Below are positions 1 through 9,162 of a stretch of DNA of 64,000 nucleotides, piece by piece (the stretch's first letter is position 1; each line of letters begins with the position of its first letter). This stretch comes from G963664835 sp965220775 (GTDB lineage Bacteria > Chloroflexota > UBA6077 > FW602-bin22 > JBCLEL01): positions 2,108,001-2,172,000 of the forward strand of contig OZ244845.1 of assembly GCA_965220775.1 (NCBI GenBank), read 5' to 3'. The notes under the pieces were generated by a model that was given only the letters and a program-made list of their open reading frames with translations, ran no database searches and was not told the origin of the DNA. Made by a program: the position numbers and the translations under genes.

Positions 1-2178
1 AGAGCACACGAAGGCGTTCACGCCGTGCTTACCGGTGCCGACCTCCAAGGAAAGGTGGGCGACGTCGCCTGCGCTTGGCTACTACCTGATTCCGACTTGA
101 AACTACCCGGACATCCGCCGTTGGCGGTGGACAAGGTGCGTTATGTAGGCGACGGCGTCGCAGTTGTCGTAGCGGACGATATCTACACGGCCAGGGACGC
201 GCTCGAGCTGATCGAGGTCGATTACGAGGTGTTGCCCTCGGTAGCAAACGTAGAGAAAGCCATCGAGCCTGGCGCTCCTCAGCTACACGACGATGCTGAA
301 GGAAACGTAGCCTTCGACTGGAAGACATCTGGAGGTGACGTCGATGCCGCCTTCAGCGACGCCGAGGTCACGGTCGAGGAGCGGATCGTACATCAGATAT
401 TGATTCCAAACGCGATTGAGACGCGAGGATGCGTCGCCAGCTGGAATGCCGGTTCAGAGGACATGACGGTTTGGGTTACGTCTCAGAACCCGCACATATG
501 CAGGGTCCTGATGTCAGGCGATATTGGCATCCCAGAGCACAAACTGCGCGTTATCGCGCCTGAAGTTGGCGGAGGATTCGGCAGCAAGATCCCCCACTAC
601 GCCGACGAGTCGATTGTTGCCTTTTGCTCGATGCAGTTGGGCAGGCCGGTAAAGTGGACCGAGTCTCGTAGCGAGAACTACCTTGTAACCACTCACGGCC
701 GTGATCACGTCCAGAGGGTTGAGATCGCCGGCAATCGCGATGGCACTATCACGGCGATACGAGCCCATATACTCGCCGGCATGGGCGCTTATCTGTCGAC
801 CGCGGCGCCAGGCGTTCCGACCATTCTTTGTGGCCTGATGATGTCCGGGTCATACAAGATCGATAACACTGCCTGCCAGACCGTTGGCGTTCTAACTAAT
901 ACAACCCCAGTCGATGCGTACCGAGGCGCCGGCCGCCCCGAAATGACGTATCTTGTGGAACGGTTGGTTGATCTATTTGCGGCCGAGATCGATATGGACC
1001 CGGTCGAGGTGCGCAGGAAGAACCTAATCTCGGCTGATTCTTTCCCATTCACAGCTTCTACCGGACTGGAATACGACAGCGGGGACTACGAAACCACGCT
1101 GGACATGGCTCTGGATATGGTGGACTACGGCTCGTTCAGGACCGAGCAGGAGGCTGCTCGTGCCGAGGGTCGCTACCTTGGAGTGGGACTCTGTACTTAC
1201 GTCGAGATTTGCGGACTAGGACCTTCTGCTGTCGCCGGCGCGGTCGGATTTCAGGGCGGACTTTGGGAGAGCGCCATTATCCGAGTCCATCCCACTGGAA
1301 AGACGACGGTGTTAACCGGGGTGTCGCCTCACGGTCAGGGTGAAGAAACAACGTTCGCCCAGATCGTCAGCAGTGAGCTCGGAATTCCGATCGAGGATAT
1401 CGAGGTTGTCCACGGAGATACAGATCGCATTCCGATGGGATGGGGCACTTATGGCAGCCGCGCTACTGCTGTTGGCGGCAGCGCACTAGCGCTTGCGGCT
1501 CGCAAGATTCGCGACAAGGCAAAGAAGATTGCGGCCCACATGCTCGAAGTCGCGGAAGGCGACGTAGAGTTCGACCAGGGCACATTCTTCGTCCGCGGTG
1601 CCCGTGATCGCGCCAAGACCATCCAGGAGGTCACGCTGGCAGCGTATCTCGCCTGGGATATGCCGGAAGGCGTTGATCCCGGGTTGGAAGAGAGCGCCTT
1701 TTACGATCCGCCTAACTTTACCTATCCCTTCGGTACCCACGTTGCCGTCGTTGAAGTCGATTCCGAGACTGGCCGCGTGGATCTGAAGCGGTATATCGCC
1801 GTTGACGACTGCGGAAGAGTCATTAACCCGATGATTGTCGATGGTCAAGTCCACGGCGGTATCGCGCAAGGAATCGGACAGGCACTGCTCGAAGAAGCCG
1901 TCTATTCCGACGATGGCCAGCTACTTACCGGCTCGATGATGGACTACACCGTGCCGCGCGCCGATGATTTCCCAAATTTCGAGCTTGACCGTACTGAAAC
2001 CCCTTCGCCGCATAATCCAATCGGTGCGAAGGGTGTGGGCGAGACCGGCACCATCGCCGCCGGCGCCGCTGTCATCAATGCCGTCTGTGACGCGTTGGCG
2101 CCGATTGGGGTCAAGAACGTTCAGATGCCGGCCACGCCGGAAAAGGTCTGGCGGCTGATTCAGCAAGCGAATAAATAA
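1..2178 (+). CDS. Form II molybdenum hydroxylase large subunit (CoxL/XdhA-like), 5' end outside window
   Basis: This is the catalytic subunit of an aerobic molybdenum hydroxylase (xanthine dehydrogenase / CO dehydrogenase family) that binds molybdopterin cytosine dinucleotide. The reading frame is open to base 1 and the first codons already match the family interior (AHEGVHAVLTGADL), so the true start lies upstream. The glycine-rich VGGGFGSK segment lies near base 565. AYRGAGR at 916-936 is the form II signature; form I CO dehydrogenases carry AYxCSFR there. The catalytic glutamate sits in GVGETGT (GAG at 2041-2043). The FAD subunit follows 12 bases later. No 2Fe-2S subunit is visible and it is probably upstream. 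Form II substrates are not predictable from sequence, so CO oxidation should not be assumed. Confidence 0.93.
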   Translation, partial: RAHEGVHAVLTGADLQGKVGDVACAWLLPDSDLKLPGHPPLAVDKVRYVGDGVAVVVADDIYTARDALELIEVDYEVLPSVANVEKAIEPGAPQLHDDAEGNVAFDWKTSGGDVDAAFSDAEVTVEERIVHQILIPNAIETRGCVASWNAGSEDMTVWVTSQNPHICRVLMSGDIGIPEHKLRVIAPEVGGGFGSKIPHYADESIVAFCSMQLGRPVKWTESRSENYLVTTHGRDHVQRVEIAGNRDGTITAIRAHILAGMGAYLSTAAPGVPTILCGLMMSGSYKIDNTACQTVGVLTNTTPVDAYRGAGRPEMTYLVERLVDLFAAEIDMDPVEVRRKNLISADSFPFTASTGLEYDSGDYETTLDMALDMVDYGSFRTEQEAARAEGRYLGVGLCTYVEICGLGPSAVAGAVGFQGGLWESAIIRVHPTGKTTVLTGVSPHGQGEETTFAQIVSSELGIPIEDIEVVHGDTDRIPMGWGTYGSRATAVGGSALALAARKIRDKAKKIAAHMLEVAEGDVEFDQGTFFVRGARDRAKTIQEVTLAAYLAWDMPEGVDPGLEESAFYDPPNFTYPFGTHVAVVEVDSETGRVDLKRYIAVDDCGRVINPMIVDGQVHGGIAQGIGQALLEEAVYSDDGQLLTGSMMDYTVPRADDFPNFELDRTETPSPHNPIGAKGVGETGTIAAGAAVINAVCDALAPIGVKNVQMPATPEKVWRLIQQANK

Positions 2179-2190
2179 GGGGGTAACGTC

Positions 2191-3051
2191 GTGATTCCCG
2201 AAAGTTTCGATTACTATGCGCCCACTTCCTTAGAGGAAGCGATCGGACTACTTCAGCAGCATGGCGATGACGCCAAGATTCTAGCCGGCGGACATAGCCT
2301 GATTCCCCTGATGAAGCTCCGGCTTGCGGCCCCGCAGGTCGTGGTCGACATAACAAGGGTATCCGGCCTGAACGAGATTGCCGAAGAGGACGGGACTATC
2401 GTTATCGGCGCTCTCTGCACCCATGCCCAGATTGCCGATTCCCCGATCGTGCAGAGTGGAGCTCCGGCGCTTAGCGCCGCGGCCGGGCAGATCGGCGATC
2501 AGCAGGTGCGAAACGTCGGCACCATCGGCGGAAACTTGGCCCACGCCGACCCGGCATCGGATCTGCCGGCGGTTGTGCTCGCGTTCGATGCCGAGTTGGT
2601 GGCAACCAGCCCGGCCGGTCAGCGTTCGATTCCGGCGAGTTCGTTCTTCCAGGGACTCATGATGACTTCACTCGCAGCTGATGAGATCCTCACCAGCGTG
2701 AGGATTCCTAGCGCCGGAGCCGGCTCCGGCAGCTCGTACGCCAAGTGCGAGAATCCCGCCTCGCGTTACGCGATCGTCGGCGTATCGGCAGTCGTCAATG
2801 TGAGTGATGGGGTTTGCTCCTCCGCTAGGATCGGAGTCACCGGCGCCGGATCGGCTGCGGTGCGTGCTACCGCCGCCGAAGGCGTCTTGGCTGGTAGTAG
2901 CCTCGACGATGCGACGATCGCTGCCGCTGCTGAGGCGGTACCCGGCGCCGTCGATATTCTGGGCGACATTCACGCATCAGCCGAGTATAGGGCCGAACTG
3001 CTGAAGGTTTACAGCCGGAGAGCAATCGCCGCCGCGGTAGAATCTGCTTAG
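2191..3051 (+). CDS. Molybdenum hydroxylase FAD-binding medium subunit (CoxM-like)
   Basis: This is the FAD subunit that passes electrons from the molybdenum/iron-sulfur subunits to an external acceptor. The 286-residue length is normal for the family. The two FAD-binding motifs are present: AGGHS at residues 32-36 and TIGGN at 111-115. The start is GTG at 2191, with a purine-rich AAGGGGG just upstream that overlaps the large-subunit stop region. It lies directly behind the large subunit and before a MoxR/VWA pair, an arrangement like the cox cluster. It would assemble with the large subunit and an unseen 2Fe-2S subunit. Confidence 0.93.
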   Translation: MIPESFDYYAPTSLEEAIGLLQQHGDDAKILAGGHSLIPLMKLRLAAPQVVVDITRVSGLNEIAEEDGTIVIGALCTHAQIADSPIVQSGAPALSAAAGQIGDQQVRNVGTIGGNLAHADPASDLPAVVLAFDAELVATSPAGQRSIPASSFFQGLMMTSLAADEILTSVRIPSAGAGSGSSYAKCENPASRYAIVGVSAVVNVSDGVCSSARIGVTGAGSAAVRATAAEGVLAGSSLDDATIAAAAEAVPGAVDILGDIHASAEYRAELLKVYSRRAIAAAVESA

Positions 3052-3237
3052 TGAGACAGTGGCCTCGATAGTGATTCAGCGTTAAGCCGAAGGCACTGAC
3101 TTGTGCGATTGCTCGCGAGGCCGCGTCCCGCACCCAGGGCGGAGTTTATGCGTAGCTGGTGTTTGTTTCCACCCAATCCCCATCCTTGAATCGCGACCAG
3201 GTATCCTAATGGCAAGACCCGTGATCGAACGTCTCAG

Positions 3238-4164
3238 ATGATTCAGCCGAGGCCAGCCTTCCAGGATCATCCAGCAATAAGATCTCCCTCTTCTCTGGAA
3301 TCCGCCCTCGAAAAGCTCGGCTATTTCCCGGATCCGGCGTTGCTCATGGCGCTCTATCTGTCTCTAAGGTTAAGCAAGCCTCTCCTGCTCGAAGGCGAGG
3401 CCGGCGTGGGCAAAACCGAAGTGGCCAAGGTCTTGAGCGATATATTGGGTGCCAGGCTCATCCGTCTGCAGTGCTACGAAGGTATAGACCTTGCGAACGC
3501 TGCCTACGAATGGAACTACCTCCGGCAGATATTGTTCCTAAGGGCTGCCGACGCCGGCAATGCCGACCCGCGTTCCCATCTGGAGGATTTGTTTCAGCGC
3601 GAGTTTCTTACCGAGCGCCCGTTACTTCGAGCCATCAGCGATGGCGGCGGTGCCCCAACCGTTCTGTTGATTGATGAGATCGATCGAGCCGATGATGAGT
3701 TCGAGGCGTTTCTTCTAGAGCTCCTGTCGGACTTCCAGCTGTCGATCCCAGAGCTTGGCACTATAGTCGCAAACCAGATCCCCATAGTGATAATCACCTC
3801 CAACCGCACGCGCGAGATCCACGATGCCCTTAAACGGAGGTGTCTATACGCGTGGATCGAGTACCCTAGCTTTGAGAAAGAGTTGCGCATTGTAGAGGCC
3901 AAAGTGCCCAACGCCGGCGAGAAGCTTGCGTCTCAGGTGTGCCGCTTCTTGCAGACTCTCCGCCGTCGGGAGCTCTACAAGCTTCCCGGCATCTCCGAAA
4001 CCCTAGACTGGACTAACGCCTTGGTAACGCTGGGGAAACGCGAGCTGGACGAACAATCGGTGACTGCGACAATAGGATGTCTTGTCAAGTACCAAGAGGA
4101 CGTTCTATCCCTCAACCCCGAAACGATTTCCGGCCTTCTGAAGTCCTCACCTCCGGATGGATAG
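3238..4164 (+). CDS. MoxR-type AAA+ ATPase (CoxD-like)
   Basis: This is an AAA+ ATPase of the MoxR group. In cox clusters the equivalent CoxD acts as a chaperone in maturing the molybdenum/copper active site. Walker A is GEAGVGKT (residues 53-60), Walker B LLIDEIDR (143-150), sensor I TSN (187-189), and arginines at 200-201 suit an arginine finger. The ATG at 3238 has no clear Shine-Dalgarno. The coding sequence overlaps the following VWA gene by 8 bases, which suggests translational coupling. A 186-base gap separates it from the FAD subunit. The partner substrate is inferred from context only. Confidence 0.9.
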   Translation: MIQPRPAFQDHPAIRSPSSLESALEKLGYFPDPALLMALYLSLRLSKPLLLEGEAGVGKTEVAKVLSDILGARLIRLQCYEGIDLANAAYEWNYLRQILFLRAADAGNADPRSHLEDLFQREFLTERPLLRAISDGGGAPTVLLIDEIDRADDEFEAFLLELLSDFQLSIPELGTIVANQIPIVIITSNRTREIHDALKRRCLYAWIEYPSFEKELRIVEAKVPNAGEKLASQVCRFLQTLRRRELYKLPGISETLDWTNALVTLGKRELDEQSVTATIGCLVKYQEDVLSLNPETISGLLKSSPPDG

Positions 4165-5428
4165 TCTTTCGACAACCAGCACTAATCTCTCTCACAATTT
4201 AGTCATATTCACAAGGGCGCTGAGAGCGAGCGGAATCCCGGTGGACCCCGGTCAGGGAATCGACCTTCAGCGCGCGGTAGACCTCATCGACTGCTCCAAT
4301 GCAATTGAGTTCTATCACGCCGCTCGCGCGATATTTGTACGTCGCTTGGAAGACATGGCAATTTTCGATCGCGCATTTGCATTCTTCTGGCGAGACTTGG
4401 GCAGATCGAAGATTATTCCGAGCCCTAGCGTAGTTGAGCGTGATGAATCCGAAGATCCCCCTATGCTGCAACAAGACGACCAGTTCCTTAGCGAACTGGC
4501 GAGCTCTAGTCAAATAAGTGACCAGACGTCGACGGGACTGGACGCCGGCCCGATTGAACAACATGAGGGTGAGGATGGTGAAGAGGAATTTGTCCCCGAG
4601 AATTCTATTCCGATTCGGACCTACAGCCGAACTGAGGCGCTGCGCCAAAAATCGTTCGAGCAGTTCACTCATTCCGAGTTAGAAGCGGCCAGAGAGATTC
4701 TCAGACGAATGCGTTGGCAGGTGGGCACGCGGGAGCTGCGCAGGATGCGAATTGGATCGAGTGGTCGCCACTTGGATCTGCGCTCGATGGTCCAACATAG
4801 TCTCCGTTCCGCCGGGGAAATCTTAACGCTGGCTTGGCGTATTCCGAAAACAAAGCCAAGACCGCTCGTCATACTTGGCGACATAAGCGGCTCCATGGAG
4901 CGCTACACCAGGCTCCTGATACAGTTCTTCTATGCCACTCGTCGAGGCCGCAAAGATGTCGAGGTATTCACATTTGGTACGCGGTTGACTCGCATCACCC
5001 GAGACTTGGAGTACCGAAATATTGATGAGTCCCTGCGTCGGGTCGCGGCCCATGTCGTCGATTGGTCCGGCGGGACAAGAATAGGATCCGCACTGAAGAC
5101 TTTCAATCGGACCTGGGCTCGCCGAGTCCTGGGACGAGGCTGCGTCACTATTATCGTCAGCGATGGTTGGGACCGCGGCGACATCGACCTGTTGCGCGCC
5201 GAGATGACCAAGTTACAGCGTCGAAGCTTCCGGCTGATCTGGGCGAACCCACTGCTAGGTTTCGAAGGCTATGAACCCTTGACCGCTGGCATGGAGGCCG
5301 CCCTTCCCTTTATTGACGACTTCGTCCCGGCCCACAACGTTGCCAGCCTGGCCGACCTTGCCAGCCGGCTCAGTCTGCTCGAAAATCGCCGGCCCGTGCG
5401 TCGCTATCAACCTGTAGTCACTCAATAA
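4157..5428 (+). CDS. VWA-domain protein, CoxE family
   Basis: This is the partner of the MoxR ATPase; CoxE-type proteins carry a C-terminal von Willebrand A fold that binds a metal ion. The N-terminal ~230 residues form the CoxE-specific region, including an acidic stretch near residues 135-150. The MIDAS is complete: DISGSM at 242-247, Thr307 in GGTRIG, and Asp336 in SDGWDRG. The overlap with the upstream ATPase gene and the placement after molybdenum hydroxylase subunits support a role in enzyme maturation. That role is inferred from the family. Its 423 residues are within the usual range. Confidence 0.88.
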   Translation: MDSLSTTSTNLSHNLVIFTRALRASGIPVDPGQGIDLQRAVDLIDCSNAIEFYHAARAIFVRRLEDMAIFDRAFAFFWRDLGRSKIIPSPSVVERDESEDPPMLQQDDQFLSELASSSQISDQTSTGLDAGPIEQHEGEDGEEEFVPENSIPIRTYSRTEALRQKSFEQFTHSELEAAREILRRMRWQVGTRELRRMRIGSSGRHLDLRSMVQHSLRSAGEILTLAWRIPKTKPRPLVILGDISGSMERYTRLLIQFFYATRRGRKDVEVFTFGTRLTRITRDLEYRNIDESLRRVAAHVVDWSGGTRIGSALKTFNRTWARRVLGRGCVTIIVSDGWDRGDIDLLRAEMTKLQRRSFRLIWANPLLGFEGYEPLTAGMEAALPFIDDFVPAHNVASLADLASRLSLLENRRPVRRYQPVVTQ

Positions 5429-5454
5429 AACTAGGTTTGAATCAAGTACCTTGG

Positions 5455-5648
5455 TACCAGAATCGGCTCTCCGATCAACTTTGCGGGTGCCTCTCCACAA
5501 TCTACCCTTGCCAAACGTGATTTTGGCCGATACCGGAGGGGGAAATGTAGCGCTGGGGCTTGTCCCCAGCCCACGCCAACGACTACCACCCCGCACTGCC
5601 GGCCAACTTCATCCACTTTACCCACCCTAGTGCGCCGGCGGCAGCCGA
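5455..5648 (+). repeat. Dispersed composite repeat, copy 1
   Basis: This intergenic stretch holds a left arm (near 5470-5545) followed by the hairpin core AAATGTAGCGCTGGGG. The arms GCTGGGG (5552-5558) and CCCCAGC (5564-5570) enclose CTTGT. A degenerate second hairpin (GCCGGCGGCAGCCGAC) lies near 5634. The same order is seen at 11135-11455 and 39025-39245, and pieces at 42270-42890. It lies between convergent genes, so it may also act in termination. Confidence 0.7.
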
Positions 5649-5653
5649 CAACA

Positions 5654-6589
5654 TCAATGCTCTAGAAGGAAGGCCAGCAGTTCTCTGGTCGTCTCCTCCG
5701 GCGCCTCTTCCGGCAGGAAGTGCCCGCAGTCGATCGCATGATCGCGCACGTCCTCCGCTCGTTCCCGCCATGTCTTGAGCATCTCCAGCCGGCCACCGGT
5801 CTGCCATCCCGGCCGCTTGGGCATGTTGCCGGCCCATAAAACCAGCATCGGGCACCTCAGCTTGCGGTCTCGGTCCGCCTCATCGTGCTCCAGGTCGAGC
5901 TCAATAGCCCGGTAATCCATACAGGTGGCACGGATCGTCTCCGGATCGCTGAAGCAGCGCAGATACTCTCGATATGCCTCATCGGTGATCGCACCCTCCA
6001 CAGCCGTCCACTGGTCCAACAGGAAGTCCAGGTAGACCTTGGCGTTGTTGCCGATCAATGTCTCCGGCAGCGGCGCCGGCTGTCGCATCAGGTGCCAGTG
6101 AAACCAGGAGTAGGCCAGGTCGCGGTCCATGGCGTCGAATGCGGCTTGCGAAGCCACGACGTCGAGCGAGGTGAATGTTAGGACACGGTGCGGATGATCC
6201 AATGCCACGCGATGTCCGACTCGCGCTCCCCGGTCGTGCCCTACCAAATGGAACGCGTCGAAGCCCAACTCGGCCATCACTTCAACTTGGTCTTGCGCCG
6301 TAGTGCGCTTGCAGTAGACGCTTAGGTCGTCGTCCGAGGCCGGCTTGCCGCTGTCGCCGTACCCGCGCAGATCTGTAGCAACCACGGTGAAATGCTCCGC
6401 GAGCCGTGGCGCGATCTTGTGCCACATAACATGTGTCTGGGGATAGCCGTGGAGGAGCAATACCGCCGGCCCCTCTCCCCCGCGCACGAGATTGATCGTT
6501 GTACCCGACGTCTCGATCTGGGATCGGCTAAACCCTTCGAACAATTTGCCACGCTTTCCGGAACCATTGGCGCCGGCCGAGCCGGTCAC
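5654..6589 (-). CDS. Alpha/beta hydrolase, haloacetate (fluoroacetate) dehalogenase family
   Basis: This is predicted to hydrolyse haloacetates to glycolate and halide in the cytoplasm. The nucleophile Asp119 is in GHDRGAR with Arg120 and Arg123. The acid Asp143 (SLDVV), halide-pocket His164-Trp165, Trp194 and Tyr226, and the general base His290 (CGHF) are all present. From memory, the spacing follows the characterised Rhodopseudomonas fluoroacetate dehalogenase (D110, R111, R114, D134, H155, W156, W185, Y219, H280) with a shift of 7-10 residues. The oxyanion motif HGYP is at 47-50. The first ~14 residues are poorly conserved, so a later start is possible. The substrate could also be chloroacetate or an epoxide-like compound. 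Confidence 0.85.
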   Translation of the reverse strand: MTGSAGANGSGKRGKLFEGFSRSQIETSGTTINLVRGGEGPAVLLLHGYPQTHVMWHKIAPRLAEHFTVVATDLRGYGDSGKPASDDDLSVYCKRTTAQDQVEVMAELGFDAFHLVGHDRGARVGHRVALDHPHRVLTFTSLDVVASQAAFDAMDRDLAYSWFHWHLMRQPAPLPETLIGNNAKVYLDFLLDQWTAVEGAITDEAYREYLRCFSDPETIRATCMDYRAIELDLEHDEADRDRKLRCPMLVLWAGNMPKRPGWQTGGRLEMLKTWRERAEDVRDHAIDCGHFLPEEAPEETTRELLAFLLEH

Positions 6590-6663
6590 GACAAAGGGCT
6601 GTTAGTTTGAAAAGGCCCCTGATCGATACCGGAAACTGTCCAGAAGAAGCTCAGGCCCCTCGG

Positions 6664-7452
6664 TTACTTGAGCCCAATCTCCACTAGCTTCTGCACCATC
6701 GCCTTGATACGAGGCCGGTCACTATTTAGGAACGAGTCGTCGTACAGCCGGCCCTTGTTGGAGAATTGGTGATCGTCTTGGTACTCTAAGTTGCCCTGGT
6801 AGGCGTCCCGCATGTATTGGATTTGGCGCTCGGTGGTTGGCTTGGCTTTTACGTTTAGCGTGAACATACGGCGTCCGGTTTGCCCACCAAAAGCAGAATG
6901 CCAGGTATTGTGATTGAAGAACACCACGTCGCCCGGCTGTGACTCTAGCGGGAAACACGGAACGTTACGAGGCTCGACCAGCGGCGAGGGGTTCGGTTCG
7001 TTGCGGTTAATCAGCGTCCTCAGTTGGTCATGCATCGGCGGGCGGTGCGAGCCAGGGATCACACGCAGGCACCCGGTGTCTTTCGTAACAGGGTCCAGAT
7101 AGAACGCAACTTTGATCCCGTCATAGCGGAAATCTGGGGCGGCGTCTGGATGCCAATCCGTGTCACCGACGTACAGATTGCTGTCGGAGCCGATCCACAC
7201 CAATCCAGGGCCAAGAATCTGCTCCAATGGCTCATAGATACGGTCGTCCTCGATTAGCCACGGGAAAGAGCTTTCCGGCACGGAGTAGACGCAGTGGCGC
7301 TGTTGCCCATCAAAGGGCTGCCCTTGTCGATCGTCACTGAGGGCCCGATCGAACTTGCCGCTGATCTCATTCGCTTCTGAAGGCGACAGGTAACTCCGCA
7401 TAACTATGAAGCCGAAGATTTCGAAGTATTTCGTTTGCTCCTCGTTAAGCAT
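6664..7452 (-). CDS. Phytanoyl-CoA dioxygenase (PhyH) family oxygenase
   Basis: This is a non-haem Fe(II)/2-oxoglutarate dioxygenase of the PhyH family. The metal triad is His101-x-Asp103 (WHPDAA) and His185 (NTWHSAF). Arg194 or Arg195 would bind 2-oxoglutarate. The 262-residue length is typical. The start is ATG at 7452, preceded by a GGAGG-like site. It sits between the dehalogenase-like hydrolase and an amidohydrolase on the same strand, which suggests a small degradation cluster. The substrate is unknown. It is distinct from the broken PhyH gene at 19315-20365. Confidence 0.88.
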   Translation of the reverse strand: MLNEEQTKYFEIFGFIVMRSYLSPSEANEISGKFDRALSDDRQGQPFDGQQRHCVYSVPESSFPWLIEDDRIYEPLEQILGPGLVWIGSDSNLYVGDTDWHPDAAPDFRYDGIKVAFYLDPVTKDTGCLRVIPGSHRPPMHDQLRTLINRNEPNPSPLVEPRNVPCFPLESQPGDVVFFNHNTWHSAFGGQTGRRMFTLNVKAKPTTERQIQYMRDAYQGNLEYQDDHQFSNKGRLYDDSFLNSDRPRIKAMVQKLVEIGLK

Positions 7453-7541
7453 TCTTTGACCTCCTTAGCGCGTCACAGGCGCGGATTCATCGCCCAACTC
7501 TGGCCCACTCCGCACCCGGGTGGCTGTATTTCGCATAACGA

Positions 7542-8630
7542 TTAGTTACTTATGTTGAACAATCTGGCGGCATTTCCGCCCAGGATCAGGTCCTTCTCCT
7601 CTTTGGAGAGAAGATCGGAGTTTCGCACGAAGCTCTGCGCCTGCTTGTAAGTGCACCAGCTCTGTACTACGTATTGATCGGTTCCCCACATCATCCTATC
7701 CGGGCCCAACTCATCGCACAATTGCCTCAACATCTGTTGGGCGCCAAGGAAAGGATACTCTCGCCAAAAGGCGATGAATAGCATTTCGAAATACGTGTTG
7801 GGACGCTTCAGCAAAGTCATCAGTTCGGCTGGAATCTCGTACTGTTCGGGCTCACCGCGTCTGATGCCAAAGGTGTCTAGACCGTGGGTCAGAACCGAGG
7901 GTATATCTGGATGTCTTTCCGTCCAGCGGTCTAGCTCGGCTACGTGCTCCATGAACGCTGCGAATCGGTCGTGTCGTCGCGTGTGAATGTACCACCAGAC
8001 CGGTATCTCCAGCTCCTGCACCTTCCGCCACAGCGGTTCGAACTTCGCGTCGTCCAGGTGGTCGGCGAAGTTACTTAGTGCAAAGGGTTCGGCGCTAAAG
8101 TAAAGGCCCTTGTTGCCGTGCTCCAGGACGGCCCGTTCCAATCGCTCGATTTGGGCCGGCTGGTCCGCTTCCCACTCCCGTATTTGGGCAAGTCCGATGA
8201 ATCGATTAGGGAACTTTCGCATCGCTTCGCCGTAATATTCGTTGAGCGAGCCGTAAATATGGTCGTGCTGCAATACCCCCATATCGACTCCGGCATCATC
8301 CAACTCGGCGACCATTCGCTCCGGCGGAACTTCGTTATCTTTACCCAGGTGGGGTGCCAATGCCTGGTACACATAGTCGACTCCATTGACCGTGACCTCC
8401 GCCTGGCCGTATTGGGTCATCCGGAAGTTCACGTCCGGCATTTCTCTCATGTCATCGGACGGGAACTGAAACAGTTCCTCCTCTACCAACACGCCGTCCG
8501 ACTTGCGCCGAAACTGCCTCGCGTGAGGTCGCATGTGGTACTGGAAGAACCGCATGTTTAGTCTTGGGTCCTCCCCACCCGACTCGGTGCCAAAGGGCGG
8601 AAATATGTGGAAGTGGGCGTCTATGATCAC
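7542..8630 (-). CDS. Amidohydrolase family 2 (TIM-barrel metal hydrolase/decarboxylase)
   Basis: This is a member of the amidohydrolase 2 group, which includes aminocarboxymuconate-semialdehyde decarboxylase and related ring-cleavage product enzymes. The N-terminal HxH metal motif is DAHFH (residues 4-8). Later ligands are the histidine in WYIHTRRH, the histidine in THGLDTFG, and the aspartate in MWGTDQY. The 362-residue length is usual for the family. It is the first gene of the minus-strand group that continues with the PhyH dioxygenase and the dehalogenase-like gene. Substrate and product cannot be told from sequence. Confidence 0.85.
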   Translation of the reverse strand: MIIDAHFHIFPPFGTESGGEDPRLNMRFFQYHMRPHARQFRRKSDGVLVEEELFQFPSDDMREMPDVNFRMTQYGQAEVTVNGVDYVYQALAPHLGKDNEVPPERMVAELDDAGVDMGVLQHDHIYGSLNEYYGEAMRKFPNRFIGLAQIREWEADQPAQIERLERAVLEHGNKGLYFSAEPFALSNFADHLDDAKFEPLWRKVQELEIPVWWYIHTRRHDRFAAFMEHVAELDRWTERHPDIPSVLTHGLDTFGIRRGEPEQYEIPAELMTLLKRPNTYFEMLFIAFWREYPFLGAQQMLRQLCDELGPDRMMWGTDQYVVQSWCTYKQAQSFVRNSDLLSKEEKDLILGGNAARLFNISN

Positions 8631-9097
8631 GATTGTTTCTCCTACCGCCTTGTGCCGGGGATGGTATCAACCAGCCGGCGATTACCCGGAGCCTTGGTCT
8701 CTGCCGGACGAATATGGCAACCGCAACCAGCTCCAGCATCGGAAGCGGCGCGGCGATTCGCCGGTAGATTCCGAGAATCCCTCAGCCGTCAAAACGCGCT
8801 GATTCATTGTACTCCGGTGGAACGTTGGTGAAGAACTGGCGCAGAAGCAATATTTGGGAGGAGCCGTGGCGTTCAATGACAACGGCGGGTTAACCCAGGG
8901 CGATTCGCCGCAACCGCTCGTCGAATAGTTCGTGCCGGTCGCGAAGACTCGGTACAGCGTGACCGGAAAGAAGCACGCTTGAGCATTAAAAAAGTGGAGA
9001 AACGCCCATCATTATTGGTTGTGGTTACGGCTTGCGAGGATGCCGGCGGGCTGGTTGGTCTGACTCGCGCTTGGTCGCCTTTTCTGACACAAAGAAA
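8631..9097. other. Geneless stretch between two minus-strand units
   Basis: About 470 bases lie between the amidohydrolase start and the terminator of the solute-binding protein gene at 9163. Small open frames cross it, but none has a ribosome site or recognisable protein. It presumably carries the promoter for the amidohydrolase-PhyH-hydrolase group. I could not pick one with confidence. Confidence 0.5.
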
Positions 9098-9133
9098 TGG
9101 CGCATCTACCGCTATGCAGCGGTAGATGCGCCA
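9098..9133 (-). terminator. Rho-independent terminator of the solute-binding protein gene
   Basis: A perfect 16-base-pair stem (TGGCGCATCTACCGCT at 9098-9113 pairing with 9118-9133) encloses a 4-base loop. On the minus strand it is followed by a T-rich stretch (TTTCTTTG). It lies 30 bases past the stop of the gene ending at 9163. Confidence 0.85.
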
Positions 9134-9162
9134 AGCGCGGTACCTGGAGTCTAGGGGGCTGC

